Shown: one piece after another, positions 35,034-48,051 of the stretch | Position numbering within the stretch: position 1 is the first letter of the stretch | Layout of the letters: every line of letters begins with the position of its first letter | Assembly (NCBI GenBank): GCA_001513895.1 | Contig: LLKO01000009.1 | Location: 814,646-878,645 of the forward strand | Origin: Graphilbum fragrans | Taxonomy: Eukaryota > Ascomycota > Sordariomycetes > Ophiostomatales > Ophiostomataceae | Direction: 5' to 3' | DNA length: 64,000 nt | Made by a program: the position numbers and the translations under genes | The notes under the pieces: model-generated | Database searches by the model: none | What the model was told of the DNA's origin: nothing | What the model saw: only the letters and a program-made list of their open reading frames with translations

Positions 35034-36791
35034 ATGGCTGAGCCCATCCGCAACAAGCGGCCTGAGCCTACTGCTCCGTGAGTGTCTCATCTCTTCCGTG
35101 CCCACACCGACTGCCATACCTGTGACGCTCTGCGAGCGCCTCTTGCTCATTTGACTCCATGCTCTTGACAAAAGCGTCCCTTGCTGACCGCCCCAACCAA
35201 AATTTCAGGACGCCGCAAAACACGCCCGCCAACAATGCTCCCATCTCCTCCCACGCCCAGCAGCCGGGTGTTGCCAGCATCTCGGAAGGTATGCCGTCTC
35301 TCCTTGCTCTATTTCTCTCTGCTTGGCTTGTTTTTTTTCGCCACCCTTTCTGTTTTCCTGATGTTCTGGCCACTTTGCCTTCACATCCCATCACTTCCGT
35401 CACCGCTTTTGCACAAAGGCAGTGCTTCCTCCTACGCGTCCCCACCGTGTTCCACCCAACAAGGGCGTCTATCACCCCCTCTTCTTTCCCCCTCTAACGC
35501 CCCCTCGTATTGACCTCAGTCAAACCCCGCCCAGATGCTAACAGCCACCAATAGAGCCGGTCGATGTCTCCGCCGCTGCCGCCCTCTTCGCCCAGAACCC
35601 CAAGCTCATCCATATGATCCAGGGCAAGCTCGGCAGCCTTGTTGGCCAGTCCTCCGGCTACATCGAGTCGCTCCCCCCGCAAGTCCGTCGCCGCGTCGCC
35701 GGCCTCAAGGGCATCCAGAAGGAGCACTCCAAGCTCGAGACCGAGTTTCAGGAGGAGGTCCTGCAGCTCGAGAAGAAGTACTTTGCCAAGTTCACCCCGC
35801 TCTACGAGAAGCGCGCCAAGATCGTCAACGGCAGCAACGAGCCCACCGAGAGCGAGATCGCTGCTGGTGAGGAGGAGGACGAGGAGGACGAGGACGAGGA
35901 CGCCGAGGAGAAGACTGAGAAGCCCGCCGCCGACAGTGCTGCCGACGACGCCGCCGTCATTTCTGGCATCCCTGAGTTCTGGCTCTCGGCCATGAAGAAC
36001 CACATCACCCTGTCGGATACCATTACCGAGCGCGACGAGAGCGCTCTCAAGCACCTGACCGACATCCGCATGGAGTACCTCGACAAGCCCGGCTTCCGCC
36101 TGATCTTTGAGTTCTCGGAGAACGACTACTTCACCAACAAGACCATCTCCAAGACCTACATCTATCAGAACGAGTCCGGCTACGGTGGCGACTTTATCTA
36201 CGACCACGCCGAGGGCGACAAGATCAACTGGAAGGCCGACAAGGACCTGACCCTGCGCTATGAGGAGAGGAAACAGCGGAACAAGCGTAAGCACCCTTCC
36301 TCTTGCACATCTGCCTTTGGTACCACACCATCCGCTAACATCATAGACACGAAACAAACCCGCATTGTCCGCCGCACCGTCCCGACCGAATCCTTCTTCA
36401 ACTTCTTCACGCCACCCAACCCCCCCACTGACGAGGAGGACGACGCCGTCTCCGACATTGAGGACCGCCTCGAGCTCGACTACCAGCTCGGCGAGGACAT
36501 CAAGGAGAAGCTGATCCCCCGCGCCATCGACTGGTTCACCGGCAAGGCTCTGGCGCTTGAGGAGCTGGAGGACGGCGAGGACCTCGAGGACGGCTTTGAG
36601 GACGAGGACGATGAGGACGATGACCTGAGCGAGGACGACGACGAGGACGAGGAGTCCGACGAGGACGATGTGAGTGTTTTGCTTGCGCCCTGAGTTTAGC
36701 GTTTTTCTCTGCATTCCACATACTGACTCGTGCCCTCCAGGACGACGCGTCAAAGCCCAAGCAGCAGGCCGCTGAGTGCAAGCAGAGCTAA
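35034..36791 (+). CDS. nap1: nucleosome assembly protein NAP1
   Basis: Exons 35034-35077, 35209-35288, 35555-36286, 36347-36669 and 36741-36791, 409 residues. The NAP domain is recognisable from LIHMIQGKLGSLVGQSSGYIESLPPQVRRRVAGLKGIQKEHSKLE through IPEFWLSAMKNH, LTDIRMEYLDKPGFRLIFEFSENDYFTN and RRTVPTESFFNFFTPP. Long acidic stretches flank it (GEEEDEEDEDEDAEE; an E/D tail encoded ~36580-36669). NAP1 is an H2A-H2B chaperone that shuttles between cytosol and nucleus. The 60-nt intron 3 is a multiple of three with no in-frame stop, so retention would add 20 residues. The final exon ends in CKQS, a CaaX-like tail also known in other NAP1 proteins. Confidence 0.96.
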
Positions 36792-39700
36792 AGGACGGGA
36801 CGGCCCTCCTAACCTAAATATTGAAAAAGCGATGCTACCGCTGCGGCCTCTTTGCCTCTTTGCCTCTTTTTGTCCTTTTACCTCTCCCTTTAAAATGGAA
36901 TACGGTTCTTCCATGATTCCCCTCCTTTTGTCCCCCCGCGTTGTCCTATTCGTTGCGCACAGTTCATGCATGTTTCGCCGGTTGTCTTCACGAGGTGATC
37001 GAGGTAAGGGACAGGGAGAGACAGAGTCTTGTTTCTCTGTCTCCCTTCTCTTCTCCTTCTCCTGCCTTGTTTCACACGCAACTCCTCACACATCTCTTTT
37101 CTCTCTTGTTTGTTTTTTGTTCACTCCACACACCGTCCGGTTTGCCGGACTGCCATTTACTTGATGCCATGATCCATAGAACCCGGGTAAGCAAGGTTTT
37201 AATTCGGGGAAGGAGAGGGGGCCTACTAAGCGGGATGACGAAAGACAAAAACGGAACCGGAAGGCAGGAAGCTGGGAAGACAGGACGGAAAGACGGAAAG
37301 ACGGGAAGACGGACGGAAAGGATGTATATGGACCCCCTGGTAGCTAGTTCTGCTCTGATTTTACGTTGATTTGACGCATTTTGCTCTATTTCATTCCTTT
37401 TGTCTGGCCGCTATGTGTGCGTGTGCTATCTCTGTCTGTGTATTCGGGCATACTCTGCAGGTCTTTCTTTCATCGAAGCTTCTATCGCGGCACGGAAAAG
37501 TGATGTGTCAGTTCCGCGTGTGATCGGGCCCCAAGACGCGGTACCCCAGCCGTTGATTGAACATACGACGTAGGCAGTGAGCTACGGAGTACGACGTATA
37601 CTACTCCATACGAGTACTCGTACATACTTTTTGCGACTAACTACGGAGGTGTAGCTAGGAGTATGTACTCGTACATCTGTGGCAGCAGCACCGTAACATT
37701 GGGAGCCGAGTGGCGGGCAGTCCTGACAAGGAGCTCCTGTGCCTAGCAGGATCGGCCTAGACGTAAAGCAAATTGCTTCGCACCGAACTACTCGTCCTCA
37801 ATACACGGTAACTCCTTTTTTGATCTATTTTGTTTAGGCGGGCCAATGGTCAGCCAAAAGCTCGAACAAATTCAGAGAGAGCGTGAACACCATCAATATG
37901 GGGAGAAGCCAAAAAAGGGGATCAGAAACGTCCCGCCATTACTTTTTGTTGCTTCCTTTTGTTCCTTCTTACGGCATACGGAGCACGTCTTTTGTTCTCT
38001 TTTGTATATGTTTCACGTTTTCGTGTCTTAGCACAAGGAAGTGCACTGAGGGCCAGACAGGACCTGCGGTTTGTTCCGTCCTGGGCATTTGGCGGAATTC
38101 TTCAGCAACAGTGGCTATTCCGGTTTGGGACTGTCTTGAAGACGTGATGTTTCTTGGTGTTCTGCACGTACAGACATGTTCGAACACTCGTATGTACGCT
38201 ACGAGTACACAAACACTCCCCCAACAGACATGTTTCTACCTCCCCTTCCGCCCCATATTAAGTCCTCAAGGCAAAAAAGGAGATCCGTGGCCGTGCTCCA
38301 CAGGCATATCCTGGTCCGAAATTACCATCCCATGGAGAAAAAGTTGGGATTAGTGTATGTCGAAAACAAAATGAATCAAAAAGGATGGGGACTACGGGTG
38401 CGGTCAGGTTCGGGATCGCGTAGGATCAGCAAACAGAACGCAGCAACCGCCGTGTCGTCGGCGGCTGTTAGGCGGAGATATGTTTGACGAAGTAGCTGCA
38501 GCTCTGAAGCTACGAGTACGGAGTACTTGTCACTAGTCGTACTTGTTGGTGTCGGCGTAGTTGTCGTTGTACTCGTTACATACGGAGTAGAGCACAGGTA
38601 GAGCCGCCAGTGGAGCATGCCAGCCAGATTGAGCACGGTGTCCTGGCTGCTTCGGGGCACTGGTCTACGGCTGCGACGACAAACAACGCTGACAGAAGTC
38701 CGGCAGAAGCCTTCGATCTGGGTTCGCCGCGTTTCATGTTGGGGGCCAGTGGCACCAAACAGAATAGGGGCTTCCGGGCGGGAGGAGCGCGCGAAAGCCC
38801 CAGAAAGTGCTGGGAAACAGCCCATGGAAACGAACGCAAAAGGGGTAGTGAGTAGGAGACCGTGGCAGCTAAGCATGCTGCTGCCGTACGTCGGTTTGCA
38901 GCTGCATGTTAGTGCAGGAGTTGATTCTTCATCCACGCTGACCGCTTTTCGGTCTACGACGTAGACATGCACGTACTCGCTCTCTCGCCGTTTCGCTGGT
39001 CCACTTTGACACGTAGTGCACGAGTAGATGGATCCTCACGGACGACTAAACTCTAGGCGATAATGCAGAGGAAGACGGCGCTTCTTCAGTCAGTGCTAGA
39101 CTGGGTGCCGTGGTACCTTGTCTTCTGCCGTTATTCGTACTATGGTGTGTTCGCCGTGCTCCGCTGGCAGAAATCGAGGTCGCACTTCCACTTGCCTTCA
39201 GCTCCATTCCCAGCCTCCCCTGTTTGCAGAATCACTCAGTGGACTCTTAGTGCTCACAGTGGCACATGGCGCAAAACCGCGCTTTTCGGGGGCGCACCCC
39301 TAAACGCCAGCACCACAGACCTTATCCGTTGGCCAATGTATGTAGAGTAGTTACTTGTCCTTTTTTTTTTCTCTTTTTTTTTGGCGCACCTATTAGCTTG
39401 CGTCGCATGCATTAAGCATGTGTGAAGGCATGAATTTTTGTGTGTGCGTGTGTGTGTGGCCAAAAAAGCAAAGAATAAACAAGGGCCAGCAAACACGTCT
39501 CTTGCCCGTACAGCGCTCTGTTTCCCCTGAACAAAAACCCCAAAAAGGTACCAGTACGAGTACACCGTACCCCAGCATTGAGAAAATATTGCAGGGAAGG
39601 CACGACACGCCCTCTTGCGCGTCTCATGGAACTAGGCGGTGAAAAAAAGTAGCCTCCGCGCTATGCCAGCCCGTTCATCAACAAGAAGGAAAGCGCCCGA

Positions 39701-40318
39701 GGAAAATTAACGGTGCACTGTGTACCCTGGTGCTTCCTTCCCTTTTTCTGCTTCTCCTGCGCCATCTTTCGTGTACCACACACCCACGCACCCACCGCCA
39801 CCACCACCACCGCTAAATCGCATCAAAGGCAAACACAACGAGGCACCCTCAACGCTCACACTCTCTCCTTCACTCCTTTTTGCCACGACCTACTCATCTC
39901 CATCTCTCGTGCATCCTTTTCCTTTTCATCTCACTGCATGATTATGCCGCTGTCCGTTTTCTTCTCCCCAGCATCGTGCATCCGTTTTTAATGTCTTTCC
40001 TCTCAGGGGGTCCCTACTCTCGGTAGCGCCCCTTTTTCCTCTTTCCCTCTTGCTCTCTTCCTCCTAGCTTCCCCCCTTCTCACCTTATCTCAACCTCCTT
40101 TCCTCGCGTGCAGCTCGCCTTGTCGCCTGCGTGTCTGCTTTTCATTTTTCACCTCTCTGTCCGCGCTCACGCCCGAGCCCCCTTGCTCGACCGTTCCCGA
40201 AGCCTCGAACCTGGTTTGCGGTCTCGCGCAGACAACGCATCCCACACTCCCCCTCTTCATCGCAACTCGCTTTGCCGGCCGCCGGCCGAGTATTCGAGCT
40301 CGGAACAACTGAAGCATT
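36792..40318. other. long intergenic region, myosin V upstream
   Basis: Contains the NAP1 3' flank; a purine-rich imperfect repeat of GACGGAAA/GACGGGAA units at 37262-37320; and a dense cluster of TACGGAGTA (37583, 38517, 38581) and TACGAGTA (37609, 38200, 38511, 39555) motifs. A strongly CT-rich leader follows from ~39710 to the myosin start. T-runs lie at ~39360-39382. No gene is recognised. Confidence 0.5.
37609..37622. repeat. perfect 14-bp palindrome TACGAGTACTCGTA
   Basis: A 14-bp sequence equal to its own reverse complement, made of two TACGAGTA half-sites overlapping by two bases. It sits between a TACGGAGTA copy (37583-37591) and a further GTACTCGTAC at ~37667, in a 140-bp cluster of related words. 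Confidence 0.6.
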
Positions 40319-43300
40319 ATGGCGGAAACATACGATGTGGGAACGCGGGCCTGGCAGCCGGATGCCACCGAGGGCTGGGTGGCCTCGGAAGTCGTCAAGA
40401 AGGACGTCCAGGGCGCCAAGGTCGTTCTGCAGTTCAAGCTGGAAAATGGCGAGGTGAGTGCTCTCGGATTGGCGGTTCTGGCTTTCTTTTTTCTCTTGTG
40501 CGTTTGATATGGGATGGAACATACTAACGCGGCCGTCTCCCCTCGCTAGTCAAAAACCGTTGAGGTCTCAGCAGAAGCTCTAGCCAAGGGCAGCGACCCG
40601 ACTCTGCCGCCACTGATGAACCCGACGATGCTCGAAGCCAGCGACGATTTGACCAACCTCTCGCATCTCAATGAGCCTGCTGGTGCGTGATCTGTCTTTT
40701 TTGCCTTTTTCGTGGTTGGTGATCGGAGATCGTGGATGGCTATGGCGATGGCGGGCCGTCCGGTGTCGGTTTGCCGACGTGGGCCAATCACATGTTGCAC
40801 CTTGTTGATATGCAGTTACTAACACCCGCTGCCTCTGCGATACAGTCCTCCAGGCCATCCGCCTTCGTTATGCCCAGAAGGAGATCTACACATATTCCGG
40901 TATTGTGTTAATAGCAACAAACCCCTTTGCCCGTGTTGACTCGCTCTATGTTCCCGGCATGGTGCAGGTGTATGCCGGGAAGCAGCGGGCGACCCAGGCA
41001 CCGCATCTGTTCGCCATTGCCGAGGAGGCCTTTATGGACATGTTGCGCGACAGCAAGAACCAGACTGTGGTGGTGTCGGGTGAGTCGGGTGCCGGCAAGA
41101 CGGTCAGCGCCAAATACATCATGCGGTACTTTGCCACGCGCGAATCGCCCTCAAATCCGGGCTCGCGATCCAAGAAGGGCCCCGAGGCCATGAGCGAGAC
41201 CGAAGAGCAGATTCTGGCTACCAATCCCATCATGGAAGCCTTTGGTAACGCCAAGACCACCCGTAACGACAACTCGTCACGTTTCGGCAAGTACATCGAG
41301 ATCATGTTTGACGAGAAGACCAACATCATCGGCGCCAAGATCCGCACCTATCTCCTGGAGCGGTCGCGTCTCGTCTTCCAGCCCCTCAAGGAGCGCAACT
41401 ACCACATCTTCTACCAGCTGGTGGCCGGTGTCACCGAGCAGCAGCGCAAGGAGCTGGATCTGCTACCCATCGAGCAGTTCGAGTACCTGAACCAGGGCAA
41501 CACCCCCACCATTGACGGCGTCGACGACAAGGCCGAGTTCATGGCGACCAAGGCCTCGCTCAAGACCATTGGCATCGATGAGGCCCAGCAAAACGACATT
41601 TTCAAGCTGTTGGCGGGTCTGCTGCACCTCGGCAACGTCAAGATCGGCCAGAGCCGCAACGAGGCCGTCCTGCAGCCGACGGAGCCGTCTCTGCAGCGCG
41701 CGTGTGAAATTCTCGGCATCAACACGACCGAGTTTGCCCGCTGGATTGTCAAGAAGCAGCTGGTGACGCGTGGTGATAAGATCATCTCCAACCTGACAAC
41801 GGCGCAGGCCTTTGTCGTGCGCGACTCCGTGGCCAAGTACATCTACTCTAGCCTGTTCGACTGGCTCGTTGAGGTCATCAACGGCAGCCTGGCCACGGAG
41901 GAGGTGCTCAACCGCGTCAAGTCGTTCATTGGTGTGCTCGATATCTACGGCTTCGAGCACTTTGCCAAGAACTCATTTGAGCAGTTCTGCATCAACTACG
42001 CCAACGAGAAGCTGCAGCAGGAGTTCAACCAGCACGTCTTCAAGCTCGAGCAGGAGGAGTACCTGCGCGAGAAGATCGACTGGACCTTTATCGACTTCTC
42101 CGACAACCAACCCTGTATCGACCTCATCGAGGGCAAGATGGGCATTCTTTCCCTGCTCGACGAAGAATCGCGTCTGCCCATGGGCTCCGACGAGCAGCTC
42201 GTCCACAAGCTGCACCAGAACTTTGCTTCCGACAAGAACCGCTTCTACAAGAAGCCCCGCTTCGGCAAGTCCTCCTTCACCGTCTGCCATTACGCCATCG
42301 ACGTCACCTACGAGTCCGAGGGCTTCATCGACAAGAACAGAGACACCGTGCCGGACGAGCATCTGGCCGTCCTGCGTGCGTCCAACAACCGCTTCCTCCG
42401 CGACGTCCTGGAAGCTGCCTCGGCCGTGCGCGAAAAGGACGTGGCCTCGTCCACGATCACCTCGGTCAAGGCTGCTGCCGGCCGCCGCATCGGCGTCGCT
42501 GTTAACCGCAAGCCAACGCTGGGCGGCATTTTCCGGTCGTCGCTAATCGAGCTCATGAACACGATCAACAACACCGATGTGCACTACATCCGCTGTATCA
42601 AGCCCAACGAGGGCAAGGAGGCCTGGAAGTTCGAGGGCCCCATGGTTCTCAGCCAGCTGCGTGCTTGTGGTGTGCTCGAGACCGTCCGCATCAGCTGTGC
42701 CGGCTACCCGACACGCTGGACCTACGAAGAGTTTGCGTACCGCTACTACATGCTGGTGCACTCGTCGCAGTGGACATCGGAGATCCGCCAGATGGCCGAT
42801 GCCATTCTGACCAAGGCTCTAGGCGCTAGCACCGGCAAGGGCGTCGACAAGTACCAGCTGGGTCTCACCAAGATCTTCTTCCGCGCTGGTATGCTGGCGT
42901 TCCTGGAGAATCTGCGGACGACCCGCCTCAACGAGTGTGCTATCCTCATCCAGAAGAACCTGCGCGCCAAGTACTACCGCCGCCGCTACTTGGCGGCCCG
43001 CGAGGCCATCATTCTGGTGCAGGCGGTCGCTCGTGGCTTCAGTGCCCGGCGCAAGGCCATGGAGCTGCGCACCATCCGCGCGGCAACGACGATCCAGCGC
43101 GTGTGGCGTGGCCAGAAGCAGCGCAAGGAGTTCCTGCGCATTCGTGCCGACGTGGTGCTGGCCCAGGCTGCCTTCAAGGGCTACCTGCGGCGCAAGGAGA
43201 TTATGGAGACACGCCTAGGCAACGCAGCGCTGCTGATCCAGCGTATGTGGCGGTCTCGCCGTGCGATGCGTTCGTGGCGCCAGTACCGCAAGAAGATTGT

Positions 43301-45527
43301 GCTGGTGCAGAGCCTGTGGCGTGGTCGGCAGGCGCGCCGGGACTACAAGGGCATGCGCGAGGAGGCGCGCGATCTCAAGCAGATCTCGTACAAGCTGGAA
43401 AACAAGGTGGTCGAGCTCACGCAGTCGCTGGGCACCATCAAGGCCCAGAACAAGGAGCTCAAGACGCAGGTCGAGAGCTACCAGGGCCAGATCAAGTCGT
43501 GGCAGACACGCCACAAGGATCTGGAGCAGAAGACCAAGGAGCTGCAGACCGAGGCCAACCAGGCCGGCATTGCGGCGGCCCGTCTCGAGCAGATGGAGGA
43601 CGAGATGCGGAAACTGCAGCGCAGCTTCGAAGAGTCCACCACCAACGTCCGCCGCATGCAGAAGGAGGAGCAGGACCTCAAGGACTCGCTGCGCGCCACG
43701 AGCACGGAGCTGGAGACCGCACGCCAGGAGGTGACCCGCTCGGAGGCCGAGAAGAACAACCTGCGCCAGCAGCTGTCCGACATGCAGGAGGCTCTGGAGC
43801 AGGCTCAGCGTGCCGGCCCGCTCCTGAACGGCGCCAACGGCGAGCTGATGAACGGAGGCGGCGTGAACGGCGCTGGTGCCAACGGCATTCAGTCGGGCGC
43901 CGCGAACGGGCTCATCAACCTTGTATCGTCCAAGAAGCCGTCCAAGCGCCGCAGCGCCGGTGCAGAGCCGCGCGACGTGGACCGCAACAGCACAACGTAC
44001 AACCCGCGTCCGGTGTCGATGGCCGTCGCCGGTCGCCAAGCGCTGCCAGCCACCGACAACATCGAGCTCGAGCTCGACAGCCTGCTGGCCGACGAGGAGG
44101 GCCTGAACGAGGAGGTGACGCTGGGCCTGATCCGCAACCTCAAGATCCCGTCGCCAAACACGACGCCGCCGCCGTCGGACAAGGAGGTGCTCTTCCCGTC
44201 GTACCTGATCAACCTGGTGACATCGGAGATGTGGAACAACGGCTTCGTCAAGGAGTCGGAGCGGTTCCTGGCCAACGTGATGCAGTCGATCCAGCAGGAG
44301 GTGATGCAGCACGACGGCGACGACGCCATCAACCCCGGCGCGTTCTGGCTGTCCAACGTGCACGAGATGCTCTCGTTCGTATTCCTTGCCGAGGAATGGT
44401 ACGAGCAGCAGAAGACGGACAACTATGAGTACGACCGTCTGCTGGAGATTGTCAAGCACGACCTGGAGAGCCTCGAGTTCAACATTTACCACACCTGGAT
44501 GAAGGTGCTCAAGAAGAAGCTGCAGAAGATGATCATCCCCGCTATCATCGAGTCGCAGTCGCTGCCGGGCTTCGTGACCAACGAGAACAACCGGTTCCTG
44601 GGCAATCTGCTCAAGACCAGCTCGCAGCCGGCATACAGCATGGACAACCTGCTGAGCCTGTTGAACAGCGTATTCCGCGCTATGAAGGCGTACTACCTGG
44701 AAGACAGCATCATCACGCAGACGGTGACGGAGCTGCTGCGGTTGGTGGGCGTGACCGCCTTCAACGATCTGCTGATGCGCCGCAACTTCCTGTCGTGGAA
44801 GCGTGGTCTCCAGATCAACTACAACATCACGAGAATCGAGGAGTGGTGCAAGAGCCATGAGATGCCCGAGGGCACGCTCCAGCTGGAGCACTTGATGGTG
44901 CGTTGACGTGTTCTGGATGCCGTTTGAGGAGGATGCATGCTAACAGCCTCACAGCAAGCGACCAAGCTTTTGCAACTTAAGAAGGCCACTCTGAATGATA
45001 TTGAGATTATTCAGGACATCTGCTGGATGTGAGTTTCCGTCCTTTTTTCTGCTGTTCTTGTTGCCTTTTTTATCCCCGGCTTCCGTCCTAATACGTCAAT
45101 AGGCTGTCCCCCAACCAGATCCAGAAGCTGCTGAACCAGTACCTGGTGGCCGACTACGAGCAGCCGATCAACGGTGAAATCATGAAGGCCGTTGCGTCCA
45201 AGGTCAACGAGAAGGGCGACGTGCTCCTGCTGCAGGCTGTCGACATGGAAGACAGCGGTCCGTACGAGATTGCCGAGCCGCGTGTGATCCTAGCGCTTGA
45301 GACCTACACACCATCTTGTGAGTCATGGGATCTTTTGATGTTATCGGCTACTTGAGTGCGCAAATACTAACAAGTCAGGGCTCCAAACCCCCCGACTCAA
45401 GCGGTTAGCCGAGATTGTCTCGGCGCAAGCGATTGCCCAGCAGGAGAAACAGGAGTTTGACTACGATGAGCAGCCGGAGCTGGCCGACGTCGACGAGGCG
45501 CCGGAGGCCGTGGAGGCGAGCGCTTAG
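40319..45527 (+). CDS. myo5: class V myosin heavy chain
   Basis: Exons 40319-40453, 40550-40682, 40846-44897, 44955-45028, 45103-45317 and 45379-45527, 1585 residues. It starts MAETYDVGTRAWQPDATEGWVASEV (SH3-like). The motor domain has the P-loop GESGAGKT (168-175), switch I NDNSSRFGKYIE, switch II DIYGFEHF and VHYIRCIKPNE. Six IQ-type repeats lie around residues 785-930, followed by coiled coil to ~1085, a G/N-rich linker, and the globular Dilute cargo domain (EMWNNGFVKESERFLANVMQSIQ to the end). It moves secretory vesicles and organelles along actin to hyphal tips. The last three introns fall inside the Dilute domain, so the single long open frame ends too early, at residue ~1440. Confidence is high. 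Confidence 0.97.
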
Positions 45528-46680
45528 AGAGCGACGTTGGGTCTCAGATGGAGCTTGCCTTTGCCGCCAGACTCGCCGACAACTGTTCTGTTTGGGTCGT
45601 TTGAGGGCAACCGGAGCAGATGCAGGCGTCGAGGTCGAAGCCAAGGCCGAAGCCGTAGCCACAGCCGCAGCCGTGTCTATGGGCATGGCTCTGGCACCGG
45701 CGAGCACCTGCCTGTACGAGTACAGAACCATCGAAACCACCGGCAAGGGTACCATCTGATTGCCACGGAAGAAGTAGACGAGAGCCAGGAAGCACGTTTG
45801 TATGATGACGAGACCATTAGAACTGGGGGTGTGGCTGTGTGGTGATCATCTGCACCACATTTGTCGCCGCCTGGGCTTTGTTATTTTTTCCTCATCTCTT
45901 CTCTTCTCTCCCACTACCATATTGCTTGCATTTTGTCGTCTTTTTGGGGCGGCTGATTGGCTTTTTGTTGTTTTTCCTCGCACTGTTTCCGTTCATTCTT
46001 CCTGTCATGGCATTGCCGTCGTAACAGCAACGTTTATATTCCCACCTTCCCCCTCCCCTTTTCACTCTCCCGCATCCCGCCGACGCCATCTCCCTTCTCA
46101 CCCTTGTACTCTTTATGCCTATCCGCATCTTATTCTGGTTACTAGTGTTTTTTTGTGCATTACGGAATTGAGAAGCGGTCTATTGATGAATGGATTTAGA
46201 TAGAAAAGATACATGTGCCAGCTAACACTGGCCTAATGGCATGGCCTCGCAGACTCGTCAAAGTCAGCAATGTGGCGAATGCTAGCTGGCCGGGCATTTG
46301 AACAAGACGATTTTATTGAATGAGTTTTCGTCGCTGAGCGTGTTCTTTGTAAAGCGATCCAGAATGGTGGTGGTGATGGTGATAGTGTTAGTGCACGAAA
46401 TGGGCGTGGCACGTGATTTAAACAGCTTAAAAAGCCCGAGAAAATTTGCGACCCCATGAGACGACACATGCCAAAGCCTTGCACCTGTGCGCCATCGGAT
46501 ACGATATTCTTACGAGGAGGACGAAAAGTGCGAGCGTTTGCATCGTTGTGAGAGCACCTGGTCGTCCGAGTGGACAAGCACACAATATACAAGACACGAC
46601 GCTCCATACGGAGTACTGTGAGCCGTCTCTCGTACAAAAGTACCACCGACTTCTCGGCCGCAAAAAGCGATTCAGCCACC
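45528..46680. other. intergenic, myosin V 3' flank and FAP7 promoter
   Basis: Non-coding, with T/C-rich DNA from 45,870-46,150, TACGAGTA at 45715 just after the myosin stop region, CACGTG at ~46411, and TACGGAGTA at 46607-46615, 66 bp before the FAP7 start. No gene is seen. Confidence 0.55.
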
Positions 46681-47425
46681 ATGGCCGCCCCGCACCGGCG
46701 CACGCAGCCCAACATCATCATCACGGGCACCCCTGGCACGGGCAAGACGACGCACTGCGCCGAGCTGGCCTCGCGCACGGGGCTGCGGCACCTCGCGGTC
46801 AACGACGTCGTCCGCGACCGCGGCTGCCACGACGGCTGGGACGAGGCCTTCCAGAGCTGGATCGTGGACGAGGACCGGCTAGTCGACGAGCTGGAGAGCG
46901 ACCTGGCGGGCCCGGCGGGCGGCGGGTGCGTTGTGGACTGGCACGCGTGCGACCTGTTTCCGGAGAGCTGGATCGACCTGGTGGTGGTGCTGACGGCGAA
47001 CACGGAGACGCTGTACGATCGGTTGGCGGAGAGGTGGGTTCTTGTCTTTTTTTCCTGTCTCTTTCTTCTTTCTTCTTTCTTTCCCTCTCGTTTCTGTTGC
47101 TGCTCAGCCCCCCTGTCTCATCATGCCTCACCCTTACCCTCACCCTCCTACTTCCCGCTCACCAGTCAGAAAATACCCCGAGGCCAAGCTCCAGGAAAAC
47201 ATCGACGCCGAGATCATGCAGGTGCTGCTGCAAGAAGCGCACGAGGCATTCGATCCGCAGTCCGTCGTCGCCCTCGAGAGCAACACCGTCGAGGACATGG
47301 AGAGCAACATCGACCGCATCGCTGCCTGGGCCGAGCAGTGGCAAAAGGACCATCCGGACGGCCAGACAGCCGAAGCGGCGGATGAGGCTGAGGAGGAGGA
47401 GGAGGAGGGGGAGGACGCCGCGTAG
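46681..47425 (+). CDS. fap7: adenylate kinase isoenzyme 6 homologue (Fap7)
   Basis: Exons 46681-47033 and 47170-47425, 202 residues. The start has an optimal context (GCCACCATGG); an in-frame ATG at 46570 is judged to lie in the leader. The Walker A loop GTPGTGKT is at residues 16-23. The family motifs VNDVV, VVDWHACDLFPESW, VVVLTANTETLYDRLAERKY and ENIDAEIMQVLLQEA follow. The tail is Glu-rich and unlike yeast. Fap7/AK6 is a nuclear NMP kinase/ATPase needed for the final cytoplasmic steps of 18S rRNA maturation with Rps14. The intron (GTGGGT...GTCAG, 136 nt) sits at the Arg of LAER-KYPEAK and is CT-rich. Confidence 0.95.
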
Positions 47426-48051
47426 GCCGTATATACCACGGAATAGGGAGCGTCAGAAGCGAAAAGGGTGATTGGCTTGTTTGACATGTTTGACTTGTTT
47501 GCACGAGATATCAAAAGTGGTTTTGGGCTTTGTGGGAAAGGGTTGGGCTACTGGCTGGGTTTTTACGTTGCTTCCCATGTTTGGTCCTATGGTTGATTTT
47601 TACGAGCATTCTACATAGACGGAGGCACCGGTGATAAAAAAAGGCATATTCAGACGACCAAGGTGTCCAGACGTGCAGCATTCCTGGGTGCGTGGAAAGC
47701 ATACCAGTATAGCAGCACTCTCGTCGCCATCATGGTGGTGCTAGCGCTGTGCTTCCCCGCCAAGGAAAAAAAAGGCGGTACGCTTATCGCGCAACGGGTA
47801 TCTCCATCGACTCCGTATTGCTCATACTACATCGCTACCACCTAATGGACGACTGACGAGGCCACGCCTGCTCTTGGTTTGTGTCTTCTTTTTCGACTCT
47901 ATTGTCGTTTTCTGTGACCTCTGCTACTGCACCTCGTGTTTCCCACCCTTCTCTGCGAACACCCAATACCCGATACCCAATACCCAATACCCCAAACCCG
48001 TACCCAACCGCATCTCACTTTCCCGTCCCCCCCTCCCCCTCGACATCCAAA
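47426..48051. other. intergenic with AATACCC short repeat
   Basis: About 630 bp between two plus-strand genes. Around 47961-48006, seven-base units (CCCAATA/CCCGATA) repeat about five times imperfectly, directly before the CT-rich leader of the ITPase gene. An ACTCCGTA lies at ~47809-47816. No gene is seen. Confidence 0.6.

Noticed and set aside
43215..44891. 558-codon minus-strand open frame
   Set aside because: Antisense to the myosin V coiled coil and tail; leucine/valine/histidine-rich shadow.
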